A stretch of 64,000 bases of DNA from Sandaracinus amylolyticus (GCF_000737325.1 NZ_CP011125.1:2480001-2544000); one strand, 5' to 3'. Counted from the stretch's first letter, positions 18,027 to 28,100 are shown. Numbers and translations: made by a program. The notes: generated by a model from the letters alone, not told the origin.

Positions 18027-19355
18027 TCAGGGAGCCAGCGCGATCTCGCACGTCGCGCTCCGTGACGTGTTGAACGCGCCGGTCCAGACCGTGTAGCTGC
18101 CGGTCGTCGGGCACTCGAAGGTCGCGCTCGAGCAGCAGTCGGTTCCGCCGCGGCACGCGCCCACGCCGCACCCCGACGCATCGTTCGTCGCGATCGCCGC
18201 GGCCGACGTGCACGACGCGCCGATCGCGGCCTCGCACACCATCAGGATCGTGTCGCCGCTGCACTCGCCGTATCCGCACGCCGCGGAGCAGCCGAGCGTC
18301 ACCGTCGATCCCGGCTCGCACTCGCCGTCGTAGCTGCGCGCGAAGCCACACGTGCGATCGAGCCCGAGCTCGCTCTCCTCGCACGGCGCGCCGATGTCGG
18401 TGGCCGGCGGGCCGGGATCTTCGGGGATCGTCACGCCGACGATCACCTCGTTGTTGCCGTAGTCCGACTCGCGGAGAAGGTGGTCGGTGTTGATGCGCAC
18501 ACGGAGTCGGTAGTCGCCGGGCGGAAGACCGGTGACGTCCACCCACTGACAGTCGACGTCCGCCTCGTAGACGTCCTGTGCGCCGCGGCGGATGCCCTGA
18601 TTGACGCACGAATATCCGCTCAGACGACGGCAGTCGGGCACTTCGGGATCGGGATTCGAGTCGTTCTCGTCACAAGGATACGTGTAGTAGTCGAGAAGAC
18701 AGAACGCCTGTTTGTGGCCCTCCGCGACGACGCAGTCGTCCTCGGCATCGAGCAGCTCGTACGCCGCGTAGGTCTCGAAGTGGAAGTGCCGATGGCACGA
18801 CGAGTACTCGAAATTCGGCGAGCTCGCGGTCGGAACGCCGAGGTACAGGTCGGCGTCTCCGGTGTTCGGCGTCCACGCGTCGAAGCGCAGGAGCCGCCGC
18901 ATCCCGGGCTCCGCGACGCAGCCTTCGACGAGCGCGCAGTCGCTCGGGCCGATGTAGCGATACTCGAAGTACGGCGCGATGCGCGCTTCGTCGACCCAGA
19001 GATCCGCCGCGGGACAATTCCCCGCCTCGTCTCGCTCCACGCACTCGAACCGTCCCGCCTGCGGGCTGCAACAGTGCGTGTCGGGACACGCGGGATTGCA
19101 GCGAGCGTCGTAGTCACCGTCGCACTCGAACCCGTTCTCGGGATTGCACCCTTCGTGCGGCGCGGGCGCAGCGGGCGGCACGCACGCGCCGCCTCCGTCG
19201 ACCGGTGGGGGCCGTCGTCCCGCGTCGCGCGACTGGCTCGCGTCCATCCTGTCGCCGGCATCGCGCTCGTCGGCGCTTCGTCCCGCGTCGCACGCCGCGA
19301 GCAGCGCGATCGAGACGACGAAGCGCAGCGCGTGGCGCGAGCCGATCACCAGCAT
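18027..19355 (-). CDS. Lysyl oxidase-like copper amine oxidase, lipoprotein
   Basis: A 442-aa lipoprotein (lipobox LAAC, Cys22), then an Asp/Arg/Pro linker and Cys-rich modules. The central domain is lysyl oxidase: SSCHRHFHFETYAAYEL supplies the copper ligands His188, His190 and His192; AEGHKQAFC provides Lys215 and DVYEADVDCQW provides Tyr263, which align with the lysine and tyrosine that form the lysyl tyrosylquinone cofactor in animal enzymes; LRESDYGNN also matches. The C-terminus is another Cys-rich region (GCSAACGYGECSGDTILMVC). It should oxidise primary amines, probably lysine side chains of surface proteins or free amines. The ATG at 19355 gives a good signal peptide although the ribosome binding site is weak. 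Confidence 0.88.
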   Translation of the reverse strand: MLVIGSRHALRFVVSIALLAACDAGRSADERDAGDRMDASQSRDAGRRPPPVDGGGACVPPAAPAPHEGCNPENGFECDGDYDARCNPACPDTHCCSPQAGRFECVERDEAGNCPAADLWVDEARIAPYFEYRYIGPSDCALVEGCVAEPGMRRLLRFDAWTPNTGDADLYLGVPTASSPNFEYSSCHRHFHFETYAAYELLDAEDDCVVAEGHKQAFCLLDYYTYPCDENDSNPDPEVPDCRRLSGYSCVNQGIRRGAQDVYEADVDCQWVDVTGLPPGDYRLRVRINTDHLLRESDYGNNEVIVGVTIPEDPGPPATDIGAPCEESELGLDRTCGFARSYDGECEPGSTVTLGCSAACGYGECSGDTILMVCEAAIGASCTSAAAIATNDASGCGVGACRGGTDCCSSATFECPTTGSYTVWTGAFNTSRSATCEIALAP

Positions 19356-19420
19356 CGGGCCAGTGTGCACAGGCGCTCGTCGCGCTCGCAATCGCCGGGG
19401 CGTCGAGACCCCGGACTCGC

Positions 19421-20689
19421 TCACTCGAAGTCGTACGCGGGAAGGATCTGCTCGAGCTCGATCGCGCCGAGATCGATCGAGTACGCGACCGCGGTGAACG
19501 CGAGGTACGCCGCGAGCGCGCGCAGGTTGCGCGCCCAGGCGGGCACGTAGAGCGCGGGCGCGACGAGCCCGTCGGTGAACGCCTCCTCGAGCAGGAAGAC
19601 GTCCGACAGCGCCATGCGTCCCGCGAAGAGCCGCTCGATCAAGAACGGCTTGTGGTCTGCGATCGACTTGCGCAGGAACGTGTGCACCGCGACGAGGCCC
19701 TGGAGGTACACGACGTCCTTCGTGAACACCCAGCGCCCGCGCACGTCGCCGCCGCGGAACACGCGCATCGCGGAGCGCACCGACTCTTCGTCGCTCTGGC
19801 CGTGCTCGAGGAAGAAGCGGAACACCTCGACGAAGTCCGCGCCCTCGATCGCGAGGTGGATCGCGCGGATGCGCAGCGCGATGCGGCGCAGGCGCGCGAG
19901 ATCGATCGCGCGCGTCGCGAGCTCGGCGACCGTCGCGAGGCCCTCCTGGGTCAGCGTGGTGCGCGGCGCGCCGAGGCCGAGCACCGTGAGCACCGGCTGC
20001 TCGCGCCCGTTGAGCGCGGTCGCGGAGTGGATGAACGCCTCGTGCTCGACGAGCTGATCGAGGTCGAGCTCGGAGAAGAGCGTGTCGCCGCGCAGCCGCA
20101 CGCGCTTCGCGCCCGCCATCGCCTTCGCGCCGAGGTGGGGATCGACGACCACCTCGACGTCGTGCTTCGTGAAGTACGACGCGAGGCGCTCTCGCATGCG
20201 CGCGGCCGCTTCTTCGCTCGGGATCGTCGCGCCGGGATCGAAGTCGAGCCCTGCGTCGGCGAGCTTGTCCGTCGCGGCGAGGAGCTGATCCGCGGCCTCG
20301 AGGTGGGTCATGGACGCGCCCGGCAGGCGGTCGTCGGGCTTGCCGTAGAGCGCCTGCGAGAGCTCGAGGAACGAGGGCGTACCGGCGTGCTCGAGCATGC
20401 GGCCGGCCGCGCGATACGAGCCCGCGGTGTCGTCGAGGAAGCTCTGCACGGGGTCGTGCACGTCGAGCTGCGCGCGGAGCTCGCGCAGCGCTTCGAGCTG
20501 TGCGTGATGACGGCCGTGCGGGTACGTGACCGAGGGCAGCTGCGGCGCGCCGCGCCGCCACGACACGAGGAACGCGTCGACGGTCTCGGCCGGCCACGAG
20601 AGCTCCCCGAGCACGCGGATCTCCTTCGCGATCGCGACGAGGCGGCGATCGACGTCGACGATGCGCTCGCGACGTTGAGAGGGCGACAT
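19421..20689 (-). CDS. QEGLA-motif (MATCAP/DUF1704-type) metallopeptidase-like protein
   Basis: A 422-aa soluble protein of the family labelled flavohemoglobin expression-modulating QEGLA motif protein. It contains HEAFIH (216-221), an HExxxH zinc motif, and TQEGLA (247-252) with the conserved Glu249. These are the features of the MATCAP/KIAA0895 tyrosine carboxypeptidase group, so peptidase activity is a reasonable inference. The C-terminal half is helical. The ATG at 20689 is preceded by GGAG; longer frames upstream are noise. It is the third gene after the NtrC-type regulator and histidine kinase (52-bp gap), so it may be expressed with them. Its substrate is unknown. Confidence 0.82.
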   Translation of the reverse strand: MSPSQRRERIVDVDRRLVAIAKEIRVLGELSWPAETVDAFLVSWRRGAPQLPSVTYPHGRHHAQLEALRELRAQLDVHDPVQSFLDDTAGSYRAAGRMLEHAGTPSFLELSQALYGKPDDRLPGASMTHLEAADQLLAATDKLADAGLDFDPGATIPSEEAAARMRERLASYFTKHDVEVVVDPHLGAKAMAGAKRVRLRGDTLFSELDLDQLVEHEAFIHSATALNGREQPVLTVLGLGAPRTTLTQEGLATVAELATRAIDLARLRRIALRIRAIHLAIEGADFVEVFRFFLEHGQSDEESVRSAMRVFRGGDVRGRWVFTKDVVYLQGLVAVHTFLRKSIADHKPFLIERLFAGRMALSDVFLLEEAFTDGLVAPALYVPAWARNLRALAAYLAFTAVAYSIDLGAIELEQILPAYDFE

Positions 20690-20741
20690 TCGCTCCGTGG
20701 ACCCGCGAGCGTAGCGCGCTCGACGCGCGCGAATCCACGGC

Positions 20742-22250
20742 TCAGGGGCGCGAGCTGCCGCGCCAGGAGCCCGGCCGCGCGCTCCCTCGCGGAGGCTCCC
20801 GCGGCTCGGGGATCGCGCCCGCGCTCTGCAGCGGAAGGCGGATGCGGAAGCAGGCGCCGTCACCGGGCATGCTCGTCACCTCGATCGAGCCGCCGTGCTC
20901 GCGCACGATGCCGTCGACGATCGGGAGCCCGAGGCCGGTGCCCTCGCCCGTGCCCTTCGTCGTGAAGAAGGGCTCGAAGAGTCGGTCGCGGTGCTCGGGC
21001 GCGATCCCCGGCCCGTGATCGTTCACCTCGACGATCGCCTCGCCGTCGCGGTCCACGCGCTCCGCGCGGACGCGCACCGTGACCGTCGCGCCCGCGGGCG
21101 ATGCCTGGACCGCGTTGAGGACCAGGTTCGTGACCGCCTGCTGGATCTGGCGCGGATCGATCCACGCGAAGAGCTCGCTCGCTTCGGCGTCGAGCTCGAT
21201 CGCGACCTTCCGCTCGCGCGCGACGTCCTGGAGCCACTGCACCGACTCCCGCACCGCGCGCACGAGATCGCTCTCGAAGCGATCGGGCGGATCGCGCCGC
21301 GCGTAATCGAGCAGACCGCGGATGATCCCGGTCATCCGATCGCACTGCACCACGATGACGCCGCCGAGCTCGCGCACGCGCGCCTCGGACACCGAGCCGT
21401 CCGCGACCATCGCCGCGCGCGCGCGCACCACGTTGAGCGGAGTGCCGAGCTCGTGCGCGATCGTCGACGCGAGCTGTCCCACGGTGCGCAGCCGGTCGGC
21501 GTGCCGCAGCTGCTCGAGCGCGCGCATCTTCGCGCCGGTCTCTCGCTCGATGCGCGTGCGCGCCTCGCCGAGGCGATCGCACATGTCGTTCATCGCGCGC
21601 GCGACGTCGCGGATCTCGTCGTCCTGCTCGATGTCGAGCGGCGCCGAGAGATCGCCCTCGCCGATCCGACGCGCCTTCTCGGCGAGCCGCCGCAGCGGGC
21701 GCGCGACGAAGAGCGTGCCGAACGCGAGCGTGAGGCCGACACAGAGCACGATGAGGACCCCGGTCGTGGTCGCGGTGCGGACCAGCGTCGCACGCACGTG
21801 CTCGCGCTCGTCCGCGAGCGACTCGTCGATCTCGATCGCACCGTCGCGATCCCCGGGGAGATCGACGCGCGTGTAGCTGAGCATGCGAGGCGCGCCGTCG
21901 TCGCGCTCGACGATCTCCGAGCGCGTGCCGGGACCGAGCGCGGGCACCAGATCCGGGCGCTGCGGTGCTTCGGGCTCGCCGGGGGTCGCGGCGCGCCATA
22001 CCCAACGGATCGTCGCGTGGCTCGTGCGGAGATTGAGCTCCTCGACGACCTCGCGCGCGCGCGTCTCTCCGTCGGTGCGCCAGAGCAGCTCGACGGCGGT
22101 CGCGAGGCTCCGCCCGGTGGTGTCGTGGTCTCGCCGCACGTCGTCGCGGTACGCCGCGCTGTCGGTGCGCAGGCGGACGTAGGCGTTGGCCGCGAGGACC
22201 AGGCAGATGCCGAGCCCGATCGCGAGCGAGAGCTTCCACGTGAGCTTCAT
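20742..22250 (-). CDS. Sensor histidine kinase, NtrB/ZraS-like
   Basis: A 502-aa membrane kinase with a helix at about 5-23, an extracytoplasmic sensor region (24-160), a second helix at 162-183, a HAMP linker (184-236), the phosphoacceptor His266 in STIAHELGTPLNVV, and an ATPase domain with NLVLNAV, NDHGPGI and GTGLGLPI. It follows the regulator gene by 15 bp, giving a standard two-component pair. The pair lies divergently from a metal efflux operon, as do ZraSR-type systems that sense periplasmic metal, so a metal sensor role is likely. The sensor region itself shows no obvious His/Cys metal site. The Pro/Arg/Gly-rich tail (after residue 480) is of no clear use. Confidence 0.92.
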   Translation of the reverse strand: MKLTWKLSLAIGLGICLVLAANAYVRLRTDSAAYRDDVRRDHDTTGRSLATAVELLWRTDGETRAREVVEELNLRTSHATIRWVWRAATPGEPEAPQRPDLVPALGPGTRSEIVERDDGAPRMLSYTRVDLPGDRDGAIEIDESLADEREHVRATLVRTATTTGVLIVLCVGLTLAFGTLFVARPLRRLAEKARRIGEGDLSAPLDIEQDDEIRDVARAMNDMCDRLGEARTRIERETGAKMRALEQLRHADRLRTVGQLASTIAHELGTPLNVVRARAAMVADGSVSEARVRELGGVIVVQCDRMTGIIRGLLDYARRDPPDRFESDLVRAVRESVQWLQDVARERKVAIELDAEASELFAWIDPRQIQQAVTNLVLNAVQASPAGATVTVRVRAERVDRDGEAIVEVNDHGPGIAPEHRDRLFEPFFTTKGTGEGTGLGLPIVDGIVREHGGSIEVTSMPGDGACFRIRLPLQSAGAIPEPREPPRGSARPGSWRGSSRP

Positions 22251-22265
22251 CCGCGCACCGCGCGA

Positions 22266-23648
22266 TCAGGCCTCGTCGCGCTCGGGAGCTTTCCACCGAT
22301 CGAGCTTGCGATACAGCGTGCTCCGATCGACCCCGAGCACCTGCGCGGCGAGCTTCTTGTTGCCGCCGACGGCGCGGATCACGCGCAGGATGTAGCGACG
22401 CTCCATCTCCTCGAGCGGGACGAGCTCGCTCGTACCGCTGGTGTCCGGATCGCTCGCGCTCGCGGTGCTGCGGCGCACGCGGCCGGGCAGATCCTCGGGG
22501 CGGAGCTCGTCGCCGCGGGCGAGCGCGACGGCGCGCTCGATCGAGCTCTCGAGCTCGCGCACGTTGCCGGGCCAGTCGTAGGCGAGCAGGCGCTCGGCGG
22601 CCTCGTGCGAGAGGCGCAGACCGGTGCGCCCGGTGCGCGCGGCGATGCGATCGACGAACGTCTGCGCGAGCGCGAGCACGTCCCCTCCGCGCGCGCGCAG
22701 CGGCGGCAGACCGATCTCGATCACGTGGATGCGGAAGAAGAGATCCTGCCGGAAGCGTCCCGCCGCGACCTCGGCCTCGAGATCGCGGTGCGTCGCCGCG
22801 ACGATGCGGGTGTCGAACGGGATCTCGCGATCGCTGCCGACCGGTCGCACGCTGCGCTCCTGGATCGCGCGGAGCACCTTCACCTGCATGCCCTGCGGCA
22901 TGTCGCCGATCTCGTCGAGGAAGAGCGTTCCGCCGCTCGCGCTCACGAAGAGGCCGGGGCGATCGCCGCGCGCGTCGGTGAACGCGCCCTTCGCATGACC
23001 GAAGAGCTCGCTCTCGAGGAGCGCCTCGGGGAGCGCGGCGCAGTTGATCGCGACGAACGGGCCGCGCGCGCGGGGGCTCTTGTCGTGGAGCGTGCGCGCG
23101 GCGAGCTCCTTGCCCGTCCCGCTCTCGCCCGTGACCAGCACCGTCGCATCGGACTTGGCGGCTCGATCGATCAGGTCGATCACTCTTCGCATCGCGTCGG
23201 TGCGACCGACGAGCAGATGACCGTGGTCCTCGGCGGCGACGCGCGATCGGAGCCGGTCGAGCTCGAGCCGCATCGCGCGGTGCGCCGCGGCGCGATCGAG
23301 CGCGAGCGCGACGACCGCCAGATCGAACGGCTTGGTGATGAAGTCGTACGCGCCGCCCCGGATCGCGTCGACCGCGGTGCGGATGCTGCCGAACGCCGTG
23401 ATCACGATCACCGGCAGCGCGGGATCGTGCTCGGCGATCGCGCGGCAGAGATCGAGCCCGGACGCGCCGCTCATCCGGAGATCCGTGAGGACGACGTCGA
23501 GCGCGTGGTGCTCGCGCACGATCGGCAGCGCTTCTTCCGCAGACGTGCGCCAGATCACCTCGAACCCTGCGTGCGAGAGCGCTTCGTCGAGCATCTCGCA
23601 GCTGCTCGGGTCGTCGTCGACGACGAGAACGCGGCCGCGCGTGGACAT
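22266..23648 (-). CDS. NtrC-type response regulator with GAFTDA variant
   Basis: A 460-aa sigma-54 activator. The receiver domain has the acidic pocket DDD (11-13), phosphoacceptor Asp56 in LTDLRM and Lys106 in TKPFD. The AAA+ domain has Walker A GESGTGKE (174-181) and GGTLFLDEIGDMP. A Fis-type HTH ends the protein (NKKLAAQVLGVDRSTLYRKL). The sigma-54 contact loop reads GAFTDA (221-226) instead of GAFTGA. It is the first gene of the set regulator, kinase, QEGLA protein, and is divergent from the efflux genes, whose upstream region holds a -24/-12 sequence and a perfect 12-bp inverted repeat. It probably switches on that efflux operon. Confidence 0.94.
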   Translation of the reverse strand: MSTRGRVLVVDDDPSSCEMLDEALSHAGFEVIWRTSAEEALPIVREHHALDVVLTDLRMSGASGLDLCRAIAEHDPALPVIVITAFGSIRTAVDAIRGGAYDFITKPFDLAVVALALDRAAAHRAMRLELDRLRSRVAAEDHGHLLVGRTDAMRRVIDLIDRAAKSDATVLVTGESGTGKELAARTLHDKSPRARGPFVAINCAALPEALLESELFGHAKGAFTDARGDRPGLFVSASGGTLFLDEIGDMPQGMQVKVLRAIQERSVRPVGSDREIPFDTRIVAATHRDLEAEVAAGRFRQDLFFRIHVIEIGLPPLRARGGDVLALAQTFVDRIAARTGRTGLRLSHEAAERLLAYDWPGNVRELESSIERAVALARGDELRPEDLPGRVRRSTASASDPDTSGTSELVPLEEMERRYILRVIRAVGGNKKLAAQVLGVDRSTLYRKLDRWKAPERDEA

Positions 23649-23979
23649 GGGGAACGAGAGATCGAGTGTGAGAGGTGAGCCCAGGGGACCCTCGCGGCCG
23701 GGAATCCGTGAGTCTCCCCTGGGCTCGGGCAGGGACCTCCGCGTGCTCAGCAAGAACCTGCCCACGCGAGAATCCTGGAGATTCGCGAGGCGCGCGTCGC
23801 GACGCTGTCGCGCAGACGCGACAGACCGGCAACGCTGCGCCAGACGGGCGCGATTCCGCTCGCGTCGCGTGAGCGCGACACCGCTCGCGAGCTGCGACAC
23901 GCGGATGCGGCGCGATCGACGGCGCACCTCGGAATCGCAGGCCGCGACGCGTGGCGCGTGCGTTGCTCGACGGCGCGGC
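23649..23979. promoter_or_regulatory. Divergent regulatory region between two-component genes and efflux operon
   Basis: This 331-bp gap has no gene. It contains a perfect 12-bp inverted repeat (23677-23688 and 23715-23726, GAGCCCAGGGGA and its complement) with a 26-bp spacer, a form seen in activator binding sites, and a sigma-54-like -24/-12 element at 23952-23967. The layout of an upstream palindrome about 240-270 bp from a -24/-12 promoter, next to an NtrC-type regulator, is typical of enhancer-controlled transcription. The functional reading is inference. Confidence 0.5.
23952..23967 (+). promoter_or_regulatory. Candidate sigma-54 (-24/-12) promoter of the efflux operon
   Basis: The sequence TGGCGCGTGCGTTGCT matches the sigma-54 consensus TGGCACG-N4-TTGCW with one difference, and the invariant GG and GC pairs are 12 bp apart as required. 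Transcription would start near 23978, almost at the proposed GTG start of the adaptor gene, so the message would be nearly leaderless unless a later start is used. A chance match in G+C-rich DNA is possible. Confidence 0.45.
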
Positions 23980-25113
23980 GTGCTGCTCCGAACGCATCCG
24001 CTCGTCGTGCTCTCGATCGTGCTCGCCCTCGCCGGCTGCGGTGGTCGGTCCTCCGCGCACGACGCGGTCGAGGCACCGCCTCTCCCCGATCGCGGCGACG
24101 ACGAGGAGGACGACGACCTCGTCGCCCTCGAGCACGAGGAGACGCGCGCGTTCGTGCGCAGCGAGGTGCTCGCTCTCTCGCACGGCGTGACCGCGCTTCG
24201 CGCGCCTGCGCGCGTCGCGTTTCGTGACGGCGCGATCGCCGAGCTCGGCACGCCGGTGCCCGGGCGCGTCTCGGAGGTGCACGTGCGCGTCGGTGACGAG
24301 GTCGCCGCGGGTGCTCCGCTCGTGACGCTACGCTCGCCCGATGCCGCCGCGACGCGCGCACAGCTCGCGGCCGCGCGCACCGCGCTCGCGAACGCGCTCG
24401 CGGAGGCACGGCGCAGCGCGGACATGCTGGAGCGCGGCGTGGGCACCGAGCGCGAGCGTCGCGCGGCGGACCTCCACGTCGCGGAGCTCGAGATCGAGCT
24501 CGCGCGCGCGCGCACCGCGGTGTCGATCGTCGGTCGCGGCGCGGGCGGCGAGGTCGTGCTCCGCGCGCCGATCGCGGGGACGATCCTCTCGCGACGCGCG
24601 GCGATCGGCATGGCGGTCGAGCCCGGAGGGGAGGCTCTGCTCGAGATCGGCGATCCCCACGGCATCGGGGTCGTCGCGGAGGTCTTCGATCGCGACGCGG
24701 CGATGGTCCGCGTCGGGGCGAGCGCCGAGATCGCGTTGCCCTCGATCGACTCGCCGCTGCGCGGGCGCGTGACCCACGTCGCGCCGGTCGTGAGCGCCGG
24801 GATGCGCACGGTGCCGGTGCGCATCGAGCTCGAGAGCGTGCCCTCCCTGCTGCGGCCGGGCCTCTTCGGGCGTGCGTCGATCTCGCTCGTCGACGAAGGG
24901 CTCGTGCTCCCCGCGAGCGCGGTGCTGGTGCGCGACGGACAGCGCACCGCGGTCTACGTCGACGAAGGCGACGGGCGGTTCCGCCGGCGCGATGTCGTCG
25001 TCGGTCCTTCGATCGACGGACGCGTGCAGGTGCTCGCCGGATTGCGGGAGGGCGAACGTGTCGTCGTCGAGGGCGCGCTCCTGCTCGACGGTGCCGCCGA
25101 CCTGATGCTCTGA
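23980..25113 (+). CDS. RND efflux periplasmic adaptor (CzcB/CusB-like), lipoprotein
   Basis: A 377-aa membrane-fusion protein linking the inner-membrane pump to the outer-membrane channel. A lipoprotein signal (PLVVLSIVLALAGCGG, lipobox LAGC) is followed by a very acidic segment (DRGDDEEDDD), a lipoyl-like half (VPGRVSEVHVRVGDEVAAGA), an alpha-hairpin with coiled coil (ARTALANALAEARRSADML), the second lipoyl half (LRAPIAGTIL) and beta-barrel/proximal domains (LRPGLFGRASISL ... VLPASAVLVRDG). The GTG at 23980 was chosen because it precedes the signal peptide; the long open frame upstream is non-coding. It is the first gene of the adaptor-pump-channel operon. Confidence 0.9.
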   Translation: MLLRTHPLVVLSIVLALAGCGGRSSAHDAVEAPPLPDRGDDEEDDDLVALEHEETRAFVRSEVLALSHGVTALRAPARVAFRDGAIAELGTPVPGRVSEVHVRVGDEVAAGAPLVTLRSPDAAATRAQLAAARTALANALAEARRSADMLERGVGTERERRAADLHVAELEIELARARTAVSIVGRGAGGEVVLRAPIAGTILSRRAAIGMAVEPGGEALLEIGDPHGIGVVAEVFDRDAAMVRVGASAEIALPSIDSPLRGRVTHVAPVVSAGMRTVPVRIELESVPSLLRPGLFGRASISLVDEGLVLPASAVLVRDGQRTAVYVDEGDGRFRRRDVVVGPSIDGRVQVLAGLREGERVVVEGALLLDGAADLML

Positions 25114-25144
25114 AGCGCGCTCGCGCGCTCGGGAAGGAAGAGTC

Positions 25145-28100
25145 TTGCTCGCGAAGCTGATCGAGCTCTGTGTGCGGCGTCGCGTCGCGGCCGTCGTGGT
25201 GACGCTCGCGATCGCCGCCTACGGCGTGCACGCGTACCTGCGCACGCCGGTCGAGGCGTTCCCCGACGTCACGAACCTGCAGGTCAACGTCATCACGCAG
25301 TCGCCCGGGCTCGCGCCACCGGAGATCGAGCGGCAGATCACGATCCCGATCGAGCGCGCGCTCAACGGCACGCCGGGCATGATCCGGATGCGCAGCGAGA
25401 GCCTCTTCGGTCTCTCGCTCGTCTACCTGACGTTCGAGGACGCGGCCGACGCGTTCCGCGCGCGCATCCTCGTCGAGCAGCGCCTGCGCACAGCGGAGCT
25501 CCCCGACGGCGTGGTGCCCGAGCTCGGGCCCGACGCGACGCCGCTCGGCGAGATCTTCCACTATCGGATCGTCTCGGCCCGCCACACGCTCGCCGAGCGA
25601 CGGAGCGAGCAGGAGTGGAACGTCGGCCCCGCGCTCCGCCGCGTTCCCGGCGTCGCCGACGTGATCGGGCGTGGCGGGTTCCTCCGCGAGATCCACGTCG
25701 AGGTCGATCCCGCGCGCCTCCACGCGCGCGGTCTGTCGCTCGAGGAGGTCGAGGACGCGCTCGAGCGAGCGAGCCGCAGCGCGGGCGGCGGCTTCCTCCG
25801 GCAAGGAGATCAGCAGCTCGTCGTGCGCGGCGTCGGCGCGTTCGCCGAGCCGAGCGACGTGCAGAGCGCGGTGCTGCGCGCCGATCACGGAACACCCGTC
25901 ACCATCGGCGACGTCGCGCGCGTGGTCGTGTCGCACGTGCCGCGGCAGGGCGCCGTCGGCTACGGCACCTCGCTGGAGAGCGTCGAAGGCGTCGTGCTGA
26001 TGCGGCGCGGCGAGAACCCGAGCGTCGTGCTCGACGGGATCCACGCCGCGGTCGACGATCTCAACCGTGACGGTCTTCCCGAGGGGATGGAGATCGTCCC
26101 GTTCTACGATCGGACGACGCTCGTCGCGCACACGCTCGAGACCGTGCACCACTCGTTGCTCGAGGGCGCGCTGCTCTGCGTCGCGGTGGTGTGGCTCTTC
26201 CTGCGCAGCCTGCGCGGCTCGCTGATCGTCGGCGCCGTGATCCCGCTCGCGCTGCTGGTCGCGTTCATCGGCCTGAGCTCGATCGGCCTGCCCGCGAACC
26301 TGATCTCGATGGGCGCGATCGACTTCGGGATTCTCGTCGACGGCGCGGTCATCCTGATCGAGAACGTCGTGCACCGCATGGGCGAGACGCCGCCGCGCAC
26401 CACGCGGGAGCGGCTCCGGCTCGTCGCCGACGCGGCGCGCGAAGTCGCGCGACCGACGCTCTTCGCGATGGCGATCATCGTCGCCGCGCTCATCCCGGTG
26501 TTCAGCCTGGAGCGCGTCGAGGGGCGCATCTTCCGCCCGCTCGCGCTGACCTACACCTTCGCGCTACTCGGCGCGCTCGTGTTCTCGCTGACGGTCGTGC
26601 CCGCGCTCGCGGCGCTCGTGCTGAGGCCGGGAGCGCACCAGGCGCACGGTGACCCCGCGTTCGTGCGCGTCATGCGCGCGATCTACGCGCGCGCGGTGCG
26701 ATGGCTCGTCGTGCGGCGGGTGGTGGCGCTCGCGGCTGCGCTCGCGCTGCTCGGCGGTGGGCTCGTGGTCACGACGCGGCTCGGCACCGAGTTCCTCCCC
26801 GAGCTCGACGAGGGCGACTTCAACGTGTTCGTCGAGCTGCCGACCAGCATCTCGCTCGAGAACGGACAGCGCGTGATGCGCGAGGTGCGGCGGAGGTTGC
26901 TCGCGTTCCCCGAGGTACGCGAGGTCGACACGAAGCAGGGGCGCCCCGAGGACGGTACCGACAACGAGAGCGTGAACATGGGCGAGACCTTCGTGCACCT
27001 CGTCCCGCGCGAGCAGTGGCGCGAAGGCATGACGAAGGACCAGCTGCAGGAGCAGATGCGCGCGTCGCTCGAGCGCCTGCCCGGGATCCGCTTCCACTTC
27101 TCGCAACCCATCCGCGACAACGTCGAGGAGTCGATCAGCGGCGTGCGGGGTCAGGTCGTGCTGAAGATCTTCGGGACCGATCTGATCGTGATGCGCGAGC
27201 ACCTGCTCCGCGCGCTCGACGCGGTGCGCACCGTGCCCGGCGTCGTCGACGCGTCGCTCTACCGCGATCGCAACGTGCCACAGCTCGAGATCACGCCCGA
27301 TCGCGAGCGCCTCGCGCGCGCCGGGATCTCGATGGCGAGCGCGCAGCGCACGATCGAGACAGCCCTCGCAGGCTCGGTCGTGAGCGAGATCTGGCAGGGC
27401 GAACGGCTCGTGCCGGTACGCCTCCGACTGCCCGCACGCGAGCGTGCCGATCTCGGGCGCATCGCCGAGATCACGCTGAGCGCGCCCGGCGGCGTGCGCA
27501 TCCCGCTGCGCGAGGTCGCGGACATCGGCGTCGCGCCGGGGCGTGCGTCGATCGTGCGCGAAGGCAACGCGCGGATGCTCGCGCTGAAGTTCAACGTCGA
27601 GGGGCGCGACCTCGGCTCGGTGGTCGCCGAGGCGATCACCGCCGTGGATCGCCGCGTCGAGCTTCCCGACGGCTACACGTTCCGATGGGGCGGCGAGTTC
27701 GAGAACCAGCAGCGCGCGATGGCGCGCCTCGCGATCGTCGTGCCGCTCGCGGTGCTCGTCGTGCTCTCGTTGCTCTACCTCGCGCTCGGGTCCGCGCGCG
27801 GCGCCGCCGCGGTGCTCGTGGTCACCCCGACGTCGCTCACCGGCGGTGCGTTCCTGCTCGCCGTGAGCGGCGTGAACCTCTCGGTCAGCGCGATGATCGG
27901 ATTCATCGCGCTGCTCGGTCAGGTCGCGCTCGCGTGCCTCCTCGTGATCGGCGCGATCGACGATCTGTGCGCGCGCGGCGTCCCGCTCGCCGACGCCGCG
28001 ATCGACGGCGCGGTGCAGCGCTTCCGGCCCGTGGTGATGACGACGCTGCTCGCGATGCTCGGGCTGCTGCCGATGGCGGTCTCACGCGGCATGGGCGCGG

